A stretch of 64,000 bases of DNA from Caballeronia sordidicola (GTDB taxonomy: Bacteria > Pseudomonadota > Gammaproteobacteria > Burkholderiales > Burkholderiaceae): NCBI RefSeq assembly GCF_002220365.1, contig NZ_MTHB01000076.1, forward strand, positions 55,898 to 119,897. Direction: 5' to 3'. Positions 27,696 to 34,681 of the stretch are shown here, piece after piece; position 1 is the stretch's first letter; every line of letters begins with the position of its first letter. Both the position numbers and the translations under genes were made by a program. Under the pieces are notes generated by a model that was not told the DNA's origin, made no database searches, and worked only from the letters and a program-made list of their open reading frames with translations.

Positions 27696-29573
27696 TTACT
27701 TGTTATGCGCACCGAGCAGGCCGCCCAGCAGCGAGGTCACGCCGCCCAGCGGGTTGCCCGGCGAGCTGCTGCCCGCGCCGCTGCCTGTGGTGCTCGAGAG
27801 GCCCACCCCGACACCTACGCCGGTGGTGGTCGTCGTTGCACCGCTCGACGGCGATTTCGTCGTCGTGGTCCCCGCGCCTACGCCTGCACCTACGCCCGCT
27901 CCGGTGACCGACGCGAGCAGCCCGCCAACCGGGTTTGCTGCGCCCGTACCCGTGCCTGATGCAGCGCCCGTCAAGGCGCCTGTCAGGCCACCCGCAAGCC
28001 CGGTGACCGATGCCAGCGGACTGCCCGCCGATCCTGCCGAGCCGCCTGATGTCGCGTTGGTCAGCGCACCTGTGGTGGCGCCTACTACGCTGGCTACCGG
28101 TGTCGTCACGCCGGTGGCGACCGCGCCTACGGTGTTCGTCAAGTTACCTAGCAGGCTTGTGAGAGGAGCAGTTGGGCCTGCGCCGGGTGTTGCACCCGCG
28201 CCGCCCACAACCCCGGTCAAGCCGCTAACCAAGCCCGTGACCGGAGCCAGCGCACCGCCTGCGCCGCCCGTGCCGCCCGTGCCGCCAATGCCGGTCAAAC
28301 CACCCGTCAAGCCACTCACCAGGCCCGTGACGGGAGCCAGAGGACCGCTCGATCCGCCTGCCCCACCCGTGCCGCCCGTCAGGCCGGAGAGAATGCCTGT
28401 GACCGGCGAGAGGGGATTGGTCCCTGGTGTGCCGTTCACAAGACCGCCGGCTGACGCGAGCGTGCTTCCCGTAGCGGATACAACGCCGCCAAGACCGGTT
28501 GCGAGCGGATTGTTGCCCGTCGATGCCACCGTGCCGCCTGTCGACTTCAATACGCCGCCAAGCATGGCGAGCAGGTTGTCGGCGGGTGCTCCGAGGCCGG
28601 TTGCAGAACCGACAGTTTGCGTGAGCGAGCCGGCCAGCGCGGTGATCGGCGTGATCGCCGTGCTGACCTGCTGCGTGATCTGGCTGACTGCGCCGGTAGA
28701 AAGTGTTGTGCCGAGCGCACCGCCGGCTTGCGTGACGGTGTTGCCGAGGGTGTCTACCACGCTGCCCAACGGCGTTGTCACAGGGGCAAGCGGGGAGAGC
28801 GCGCCGCTGCCGACACTGGTCACGAGATTGCCGGCGCTGCTGACAGCCGCACCCGCCTGCTGAACCACGTTGCCGGTGCTGGCGAGCGTCGTGCCCACGG
28901 GGTTAGCGCTCGAACCAATTTGGCCGAGCCCTTGCGAGACGCCGTTACCGAGGGCATCGACTGCGTCGCCGAGATGCGAGACGACACCGCCTGCCGCCTG
29001 TGTCGTGCCGGTGCTGACGCCGGGAATGTTCGCGTTGCCGACTATCGTGCCTACGCCCGTCACTGCATTGCCCGCTGCCGATACGACGTTGCCGGCTCCG
29101 CCGGCTACAGCGGCAACCGGGGTCGTGACCGACGTGCCACCTCCAGTTCCGCCTCCAGTTCCCCCGCCAGTTCCCCCGCCAGTTCCCCCGCCAGTACCTC
29201 CTCCAGTACCTCCGCCAGTACCTCCGCCAGTACCTCCGCCTGTTCCGTCACCCGTGCCGCCGCCAGCAACGACCGTCCCTGCGCCAGAACCTGCACCCGT
29301 GCCGGAGCCGCTGCCGTCGGTGCCGCCGCCCAAGCCTGTTCCGCCGCCGGCCGTGGTGCTCCCGCCGCCGCTGCCGTCACCGGCGCCGCCCGTTGCGCTA
29401 CCTGTACCGCCGCCAGTGCCGCCGACGGTCGGTATTGCTCCGGATCCCGAACTGCCTAATTGTTTGCTGGTTGACCCTGAGCCGCCGCAGGCACCAAGGG
29501 TCAGCATGGTCGCGATAGCCGCAGTAAGAAAGGTGACGCGCAATGCGCCGCTTTGGATGTGGATGGTCTTCAT
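27696..29573 (-). CDS. Gly-rich repeat lipoprotein (collagen-like family)
   Basis: 625 residues. The N-terminus has a positively charged start, a hydrophobic core and lipobox LGAC (Cys29), so it is a lipoprotein. Residues about 30-150 are almost wholly Gly/Ser/Thr with a perfect GGGT tract encoded by a 12-bp minisatellite. The rest consists of degenerate repeats with motifs such as APVTGLVSGLTGG, LGNTVTQAGGALG and NPLGGVTSLLGGLLG, rich in Gly/Ala/Val/Thr/Leu and lacking charged residues and aromatic residues. Burkholderia homologues are commonly labelled collagen-like, though a regular Gly-X-Y register is not evident. A sigma-54 promoter stands upstream. Its position before tpsB makes it a candidate cargo or partner; this is inference. 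Confidence 0.75.
   Translation of the reverse strand: MKTIHIQSGALRVTFLTAAIATMLTLGACGGSGSTSKQLGSSGSGAIPTVGGTGGGTGSATGGAGDGSGGGSTTAGGGTGLGGGTDGSGSGTGAGSGAGTVVAGGGTGDGTGGGTGGGTGGGTGGGTGGGTGGGTGGGTGGGTGGGTSVTTPVAAVAGGAGNVVSAAGNAVTGVGTIVGNANIPGVSTGTTQAAGGVVSHLGDAVDALGNGVSQGLGQIGSSANPVGTTLASTGNVVQQAGAAVSSAGNLVTSVGSGALSPLAPVTTPLGSVVDTLGNTVTQAGGALGTTLSTGAVSQITQQVSTAITPITALAGSLTQTVGSATGLGAPADNLLAMLGGVLKSTGGTVASTGNNPLATGLGGVVSATGSTLASAGGLVNGTPGTNPLSPVTGILSGLTGGTGGAGGSSGPLAPVTGLVSGLTGGLTGIGGTGGTGGAGGALAPVTGLVSGLTGVVGGAGATPGAGPTAPLTSLLGNLTNTVGAVATGVTTPVASVVGATTGALTNATSGGSAGSAGSPLASVTGLAGGLTGALTGAASGTGTGAANPVGGLLASVTGAGVGAGVGAGTTTTKSPSSGATTTTTGVGVGVGLSSTTGSGAGSSSPGNPLGGVTSLLGGLLGAHNK
29139..29260 (-). repeat. 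12-bp minisatellite encoding GGGT units
   Basis: About nine tandem copies of a 12-bp unit (plus strand CCAGTTCCCCCG and CCAGTACCTCCG variants). Units encode Gly-Gly-Gly-Thr in frame, so gain or loss of a unit changes protein length by four residues without a frameshift. Confidence 0.9.
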
Positions 29574-29626
29574 AACGCCCTCGGATGGTATTTAGTTTTT
29601 TGCTTTTAGAACTGCCATCGTCTTAT

Positions 29627-29642
29627 TGCAGGACGCGTGCCA
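29627..29642 (-). promoter_or_regulatory. Sigma-54 promoter of the Gly-rich lipoprotein gene
   Basis: The minus strand reads TGGCACGCGTCCTGCA. This matches the sigma-54 consensus TGGCACG-N4-TTGCA at 11 of 12 defined positions, with the required GG-N10-GC spacing. The expected start site is about 45 bp before the ATG at 29573, leaving a short leader with a GAGG ribosome binding site. Confidence 0.8.
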
Positions 29643-29769
29643 TTTGAATCGGGAAGGGCAAACTGCATGGTCTACCCAACGGGTTAACCAGACGGTATAA
29701 GGCCTGGCATGACTTTGCCGGTTGTCTGAACGACTGGAGAAAACGCAGCGACGCCGCGCGGAGGTATCA

Positions 29770-29822
29770 CGTAACGTAACGTGCGGCTTGAGTCGTTACG
29801 CCCTAAGCCGTAACGCGTTACG
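29770..29822. promoter_or_regulatory. Cluster of five CGTAACG/CGTTACG heptamers (candidate activator site)
   Basis: Heptamers at 29770, 29775 (overlapping), 29794 (inverted), 29809 and 29816 (inverted). The last two form a perfect 14-bp palindrome, CGTAACGCGTTACG. The cluster lies about 130-190 bp upstream of the sigma-54 promoter at 29627-29642, the usual distance for a bacterial enhancer-binding protein. The same heptamer recurs before the sigma-54 activator gene at 42681 and 42699. Confidence 0.65.
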
Positions 29823-30419
29823 TGTCTGGCTACGCACTCAACGCTTAATACGCGAGTGGTGACTCAAGATCACACCGCTTCTCTCTCACGCGCGTTGCAA
29901 GGTATTCATTCGACGGTAGTGCGAACGGTGCCAATATGACGCCGTCATTGAGCCGGCCAAATAATGCTCATGAACTAGAGGGTACGCACTAGATAAAAAT
30001 CCATAAAGTTAATGAGAGAGCTTCCGTTAACTAGATAGTTAGCCGTCACATCGTTTGGTTAATTCGACAAAAATTGACAGGCGCTGGTAAGTGTTTGAGT
30101 ACAAACCGTTGTTGGGGCACAAACCTTACCGATCAAGGGTAACAACCGATGAAATTATTGCGTGTTACCCGTTGATTTCGAGATAGCGTTCGGCTATAAA
30201 TCGTTTCAGGGATGCATCATTTAACATCCTGACTGATGGAGGCACCATCGACGATACATCTGGAACCTGAGAGAAGCGGCAAATGAAATCGCGCGCAACG
30301 ACGCGCATGCAGGCATGCGGAGCCACGCCCGCGGGGATGAGAGAACCCGCTGGCGGCGACCCAGAAAAATGCCGGATCATTTGCCACATGGCCATTAAAA
30401 ATATCCGAGGGAAAGCATC

Positions 30420-30590
30420 ATGTCTAAATTCATCAAGGGCTTCGTCAACGACGAACGCGGCATCACTGCCATTGAATACGCGATTATTGCCGGCCTTATT
30501 TCGGTCGCACTCATTGCGACTGTAGGGTCGCTCACGACGGCGCTGCAAACCGCGTTCACGGCCATCGCGACCACGCTTGGCAAAACCTGA
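30420..30590 (+). CDS. flp: Flp/Fap-type major pilin
   Basis: A 56-residue type IVb prepilin, the structural subunit of the Tad pilus. The ATG is at 30420 with GAGGG upstream. The leader SKFIKGFVNDERG ends at Gly14; processing by the CpaA prepilin peptidase would give a mature protein starting ITAIEYAIIAGLIS, with the invariant Glu at +5 and Tyr at +6. A hydrophobic helix and a short C-terminal tail follow. It is the first gene of the Tad locus, with a hairpin after it that separates it from cpaA. Confidence 0.95.
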   Translation: MSKFIKGFVNDERGITAIEYAIIAGLISVALIATVGSLTTALQTAFTAIATTLGKT

Positions 30591-30644
30591 AGTTTCGCCC
30601 CGGCTGGCGTGAAGTGTCGCCCTTTCTCACATGGCAGCTTGTGC

Positions 30645-30670
30645 CTATAACGGTATTTTCGCCGTTATAG
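30645..30670 (+). terminator. Hairpin downstream of flp
   Basis: CTATAACGG (30645-30653) pairs perfectly with CCGTTATAG (30662-30670). There is no T run, so it may stabilise the abundant pilin mRNA or attenuate readthrough into cpaA rather than fully terminate. Confidence 0.6.
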
Positions 30671-30732
30671 CTGGATAACAGCATGTCGCGTTCTTTCGCG
30701 CAGGCAACCAGCGGTTAGCAGGAGTGACACTT

Positions 30733-30789
30733 ATGCTCTTCAATCGACTGCTTCAAAGAGCGGCCGAAAGGATCGGCATGCCTGGCTGA
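30733..30789 (+). CDS. Possible 18-residue small ORF before cpaA
   Basis: ATG at 30733, with AGGAG eight bases upstream, opens an 18-codon frame (MLFNRLLQRAAERIGMPG) ending 14 bp before the cpaA start. It is basic and amphipathic. It may be a leader peptide or simply chance; the good ribosome binding site is the only support. Confidence 0.3.
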   Translation: MLFNRLLQRAAERIGMPG

Positions 30790-30803
30790 AGCGAGTTCAT
30801 ATC

Positions 30804-31373
30804 ATGATTAACGCCGCGTTATTCATTAGCTGGGCACTCGCGGTCGTTTTATTCGATTGCCTATTGCGCCGCATACCCAACTGGCTCGTTATTGCGGGAC
30901 TGGCGGTGGCTTGCGTGCTGGTGGCAAGCGGCCATTCGCCGTTTCACATCGACCTGTCCGATGCTGCGCTCGGTCTCACAGTCGGGGTGCTAGCGCTCTT
31001 GCCGTTCTATCTGATTGGCCTGATGGGCGCCGCCGACGTCAAGGTGTTCGCCACGCTCGGTGCATGGTGCGGTTTTCACGCGCTCCCCGCGCTGTGGATC
31101 GTAGCCAGCATTGCGGCTGGCATTCATGCGCTGTATTTGTTGGCGTCGGCGGTGATCGCAGGGAGGCGCATGAGCGCTGAAAGTTCATCGGAATCCTCAT
31201 CAGATACAAATGGATACAAGAACGGTCCTCACGATGTCATCGCGATAGGCGCTGAACGACCCTCCCGGTACACCTTTATTGTCGGAGGCCGGCGCGCAAC
31301 ACCGTATGCCGCGTTGCTCGCCGTGTCCGCAATCGCAAGCCTGACGCTGCGCGTCTTCGAGGCCGCCAGATGA
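30804..31373 (+). CDS. cpaA: Tad prepilin peptidase (A24 family)
   Basis: Inner-membrane aspartyl protease that removes the Flp and TadE/TadF leader peptides. The 189-residue protein has about four to five membrane helices. The two catalytic aspartates lie in FDCLLRRIPN (Asp18) and in MGAADVKVFA (Asp77), the latter matching the GxGDVK motif with Ala-Ala in place of Gly at the variable positions. A Ser/Glu-rich soluble loop sits near residues 125-150. It lies 213 bp after flp and overlaps tadE by 4 bp. Confidence 0.92.
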   Translation: MINAALFISWALAVVLFDCLLRRIPNWLVIAGLAVACVLVASGHSPFHIDLSDAALGLTVGVLALLPFYLIGLMGAADVKVFATLGAWCGFHALPALWIVASIAAGIHALYLLASAVIAGRRMSAESSSESSSDTNGYKNGPHDVIAIGAERPSRYTFIVGGRRATPYAALLAVSAIASLTLRVFEAAR

Positions 31374-31906
31374 CCCGACTCAATTCCGCGCGTCCCGTCT
31401 CGCCCGAAGCCTGCCGGCGCGATCACGCCCATTCCCTCGCACATACCAAGCCGATCAACGCTCGGCGCCGGGCGCAGCGCGGAACCATGGCGGTGGAATT
31501 CGCCATTGTGTTTCCGCTTTTCTTTCTCGTGTTCTACGCGATCGTCACCTACAGCATGGTCTTCGTCGCGCAGCAATCGCTCACGCTGGCTGCATCGGAG
31601 GGGGCACGTGCGGCGCTGCGCTACCAGCCAGGTGCAACCAGCGCAGCCAGCGCGCTTGCGCTGCGCGCGAGCGCGGCTTGCGCCACGGCGACGGGTCTCG
31701 TGAACTGGCTCGCGGGTAGCGCTCCGTGCACCGCGACGTATGCGGGCTGCAGCTTCGACGCCACGATGCAATGCGTGAGCGTCGCCCTCAACTACAACTA
31801 CGCAAGCCGGCCGCTGGTGCCTCCTCTGCCTTTGATCGGGTTGCCGGTGCCAGCAAGTCTCACTGCAAGTGCGATGGTGCAACTGAACCCGGAGAACCTG
31901 TTTTAA
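31370..31906 (+). CDS. tadE: TadE-like pseudopilin
   Basis: Minor pilin-like protein of the Tad system, 178 residues. After a basic N-terminus the TadE motif QRGTMAVEFAIVFPLFFLVF is present, with the processing glycine followed by the Glu at +5, and a single hydrophobic helix. The remaining periplasmic part has four cysteines likely to form disulfides. The ATG overlaps the cpaA stop (ATGA), so the two are translationally coupled. Confidence 0.9.
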   Translation: MTRLNSARPVSPEACRRDHAHSLAHTKPINARRRAQRGTMAVEFAIVFPLFFLVFYAIVTYSMVFVAQQSLTLAASEGARAALRYQPGATSAASALALRASAACATATGLVNWLAGSAPCTATYAGCSFDATMQCVSVALNYNYASRPLVPPLPLIGLPVPASLTASAMVQLNPENLF

Positions 31907-31939
31907 GCGTTGTTCACGCTTGAAACGATCAAGACGATC

Positions 31940-32905
31940 ATGGCCAACATTACCCGCATCCTTGCTGTTTCCCTGATCGTACTCGCCGTGCTGCTCGGGA
32001 TTTTCGCGTGGTCGCTCTCGCGTCGTCCTGCGGCGCCGGTACCGCAAATCGTGCAGGGTCAGGCAAGTTTTCCGGTGGTCGTGGCGGCGCGTGATCTGCC
32101 TGCCGGCAAGTCAATCGACGCGGATGCACTGACCTTGCGGATGGCGCCATCGCGTGGTGCCGGCGAGTTTGCCGATGCCACGGGGCTTGTCGGGCGCGTG
32201 CCGCTCGTCGCGATTACCGCCAATACGCCGCTCTCCGAGGCCAATCTCACCACCGGACTTGCCGATGCCATCGCGCCCGGCGAACGGGCTATCGCGGTGC
32301 GGGTCGACGAGGGTAACGCGGTGGGCAACCGGGTGCGGCCTGGCAACTTCGTCGACGTGTTCTTCATGCTCAAGCGCGACATGTCCGCCGGCCCGGGCAC
32401 GGATGCGGAAGTAGGCGCGACGCAAGCGCGGCTGTTGTTATCGAGGGTCCGTGTACTCAGTTTCGGTGACGCGACCCTTCCGGGCACATCGGACGCAGCG
32501 GACGCACCGGCGAACGCGGCCAATACCCCGCGCAGTGCGGGTGCGCGAACGGCGGTGCTGGCCGTGCGCACTGCGGATATCGACGCACTCACGCTCGCGG
32601 AGGGTGCGGGGCGCCTCGTGCTGGCGCTGCGCAATCCCGCCGATACAGACACAGCCGAGCCGCTTGCCATGGCGCCACTGCTTGCATCGATAAGGATGTC
32701 GAACGATGGTGCATCGCGTGCGGCGGCGGGTCTGTCGCTGGAGGCGCTGGCGGGTGCCCAAGCAGCGCGGCCGGCGCGCCCGTCCGCCATGCCGCCGTTG
32801 CCTGCCATGCCGTACCTGCCTGCGGCCCGCGCGCCGCGTGTCCAGGCGGTGTCGAATGATCTCGAGTTGATTCGCGGTGCCCGTAGGGAAAAGGTGGCGT
32901 ACTGA
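31940..32905 (+). CDS. cpaB: Flp pilus assembly protein CpaB/RcpC
   Basis: Periplasmic SAF-domain protein of the Tad secretion channel. I use the ATG at 31940 (321 residues), which begins directly before the membrane anchor ITRILAVSLIVLAVLLGIFA; a TTG at 31910 would add 10 residues. The SAF domain runs from about residue 40 (VVVAARDLPAGKSIDADAL) to 100, followed by the RcpC motif ERAIAVRVDEGNAVGN-RVRPGNFVDVF. The C-terminus is Ala/Pro-rich. It lies before cpaC, as usual. Confidence 0.92.
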   Translation: MANITRILAVSLIVLAVLLGIFAWSLSRRPAAPVPQIVQGQASFPVVVAARDLPAGKSIDADALTLRMAPSRGAGEFADATGLVGRVPLVAITANTPLSEANLTTGLADAIAPGERAIAVRVDEGNAVGNRVRPGNFVDVFFMLKRDMSAGPGTDAEVGATQARLLLSRVRVLSFGDATLPGTSDAADAPANAANTPRSAGARTAVLAVRTADIDALTLAEGAGRLVLALRNPADTDTAEPLAMAPLLASIRMSNDGASRAAAGLSLEALAGAQAARPARPSAMPPLPAMPYLPAARAPRVQAVSNDLELIRGARREKVAY

Positions 32906-33028
32906 AAGTGATGTCCGTGCCGTAAACAAATGTAGAAGGACCAGTAGCAGCAGCCAGCATCAAAGGAAAGTTCGGGGCCACGCCGCCGTATGGCGACAGC
33001 GCAGTACGCAGTCAAACTATAAAAAATC

Positions 33029-34552
33029 ATGAAAGCCAAGGGTTTTTATCGAGGACGCAGCGTCTCTGGCGCGCGTCGGTTATTGCTCGCCGCGCTGGTA
33101 TGTACATGTGCGACGGTTCCGCTCGCCGGTGCGAAGGCTGCCAGGCCTGCGGCAGGCGCGAGCGACCCCGCGGCGTCGCGGGTCATCGACATCGTCGCCG
33201 GTACCCAGAAGCAGATCGAGATGGGACGCACGCTGCAGCGCGTCGCCGTGGGTGACCCCGGAGTTGCGGACGTGCTTTGGCTCAAGGGCAGCGGCGGCGC
33301 AAACGGCGGCTTGTTGCTGGTCGGGAAAAGTGCGGGACGCACGGAGATGATGATCTGGGAGCGCGCTCAGAGCGCGCCGCGGACCTACACGATCAACGTC
33401 ACCACGCAAGCCGCCCGTGAACTGCTCGGCAACGATACTCCCGCGGTGAACGTGCTTGGCCGCACAGCGGTGGTCACGGGGTCTGCTGCAAGCATGGAGT
33501 CCCATCAGCGCGCATTGGCTGTAGCGAGGGAGTCGGTGGCGAGAAACGCAGGTTCGTCCAATGCGTCGTCAGCATCGGCCGGCAAGGATTCGGCAGGGCA
33601 AAGCGGAAACTCAGCCGATTCGTCAGCAACTGGGAGCGGCAATGGGGCGGGTGCGAAGGACGGCGATGTCCTCGATGCATCGACCATAGCAACCAGTCCC
33701 GTTGTCCAGGTCGATGTGAAGGTGGTCGAGTTCAGCAAGTCCGTGCTGAAGGAAGCGGGCTTCAATCTGTTCAAGCAGAACAACGCGTTTGCGTTCGGCA
33801 CCTTCGCGCCTTCATCGCTGACATCGTATACAGGCGGCGCGACCACGAATTTACAGGTCGGTTCTGCGTCGCCCATCAGCAGCGCCTTCAACCTGATCGT
33901 GAACTTGGGTTCTCGCGGTATCTTCGCGAACCTCAGTCTGCTTGAATCAAACAACCTGGCACGCGTGCTGGCCGAACCGACGCTCGTCGCGTTGTCGGGA
34001 CAGAGCGCGAGTTTCCTCGCCGGCGGCGAGATTCCGGTACCCGTGCCGCAGTCGCTCGGCACGATCAGCATTGTCTACAAGCCCTACGGTATCGGGCTGA
34101 CGGTCACACCAACGGTGCTCGGAGCGAACCGGATCGCGCTGAAAGTCGCACCGGAAGCAAGCCAGCTCGACTTCCAGCACGCGCTGACAATCAACGGCAT
34201 CTCGGTCCCGGCGATCACTACGCGGCGGGCGGACACGACGGTCGAACTCGGTGATGGCGAAAGTTTCGTGATTGGCGGGTTGATCGATCGCGAGACCTCG
34301 TCGAACGTCGACAAGGTGCCAATGCTCGGTGATTTGCCGGTCATCGGCGCGTTCTTCAAGACCCTGCAGTACTCGCAAAACGATCGCGAGCTGGTGATCA
34401 TCGTGACGCCGCACCTGGTCTCGCCGATTGCGAAGGGTGCGGTGCTTCCAGCCACCCCTGGCGAGCAATCCGAGCGGCGCGACGGACCTGTGTGGCGCTC
34501 GTTCATTGGTGGTTTTGCATCGCGTGAAGCGGTGCCGGGATTCTCGAAATGA
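33029..34552 (+). CDS. cpaC: Tad secretin CpaC/RcpA
   Basis: Outer-membrane secretin for the Flp pilus, 507 residues with a cleavable signal peptide (about 1-36). The N-terminal pilus-specific domain (DIVAGTQKQIEMGRTLQRVAVG) and a BON-like region come first, then a Ser/Ala/Gly-rich low-complexity linker near residues 165-215, then the secretin core (VEFSKSVLKEAGFNL, EPTLVALSGQSASFLAGGE, VPMLGDLPVIGAFFK) with the conserved C-terminal TPHLV. The low-complexity linker is longer than I would expect but in frame. Confidence 0.94.
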   Translation: MKAKGFYRGRSVSGARRLLLAALVCTCATVPLAGAKAARPAAGASDPAASRVIDIVAGTQKQIEMGRTLQRVAVGDPGVADVLWLKGSGGANGGLLLVGKSAGRTEMMIWERAQSAPRTYTINVTTQAARELLGNDTPAVNVLGRTAVVTGSAASMESHQRALAVARESVARNAGSSNASSASAGKDSAGQSGNSADSSATGSGNGAGAKDGDVLDASTIATSPVVQVDVKVVEFSKSVLKEAGFNLFKQNNAFAFGTFAPSSLTSYTGGATTNLQVGSASPISSAFNLIVNLGSRGIFANLSLLESNNLARVLAEPTLVALSGQSASFLAGGEIPVPVPQSLGTISIVYKPYGIGLTVTPTVLGANRIALKVAPEASQLDFQHALTINGISVPAITTRRADTTVELGDGESFVIGGLIDRETSSNVDKVPMLGDLPVIGAFFKTLQYSQNDRELVIIVTPHLVSPIAKGAVLPATPGEQSERRDGPVWRSFIGGFASREAVPGFSK

Positions 34553-34681
34553 TGGGCGTCCGGTCTGACAAAGAGGGCGATAGGCAAGTGGTGAAGACGC
34601 GTGCAAGTCCATCCGGGACGACGGGTGCGGCGAAGTGTACTGGCAGCGTTGCCCGCGCTGATGTGGCAGGAGAAAGCGACG

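Larger units (their letters stand above)
29574..30419. other. Long intergenic region between the Gly-rich lipoprotein gene and flp
   Basis: 846 bp without a believable gene. The left third has the sigma-54 promoter and heptamer cluster listed separately. Further right is an inverted repeat GGGTAAC (30137-30143) and GTTACCC (30164-30170), 20 bp apart, about 250 bp before flp. Bases 29960-30120 are notably AT-rich. I found no clean sigma-70 or sigma-54 promoter for flp; GGGCAC-N5-TTAC at 30115-30129 lacks the GC of the -12 element. Confidence 0.55.

Noticed and set aside
27253..28863. Plus-strand open frame of 536 codons
   Set aside because: Antisense to the Gly-rich lipoprotein gene; its Pro/Val/Thr bias is the complement of the Gly repeats. 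The minus strand has the lipoprotein signal and a promoter.
29705..29719. Sigma-54-like TGGCATG...TTGC on the plus strand before flp
   Set aside because: GG to GC spacing is 9, not 10; sigma-54 promoters do not tolerate this.
30115..30130. GGGCAC-N5-TTACC as a sigma-54 promoter for flp
   Set aside because: The -12 GC dinucleotide is replaced by AC; not strong enough to annotate.
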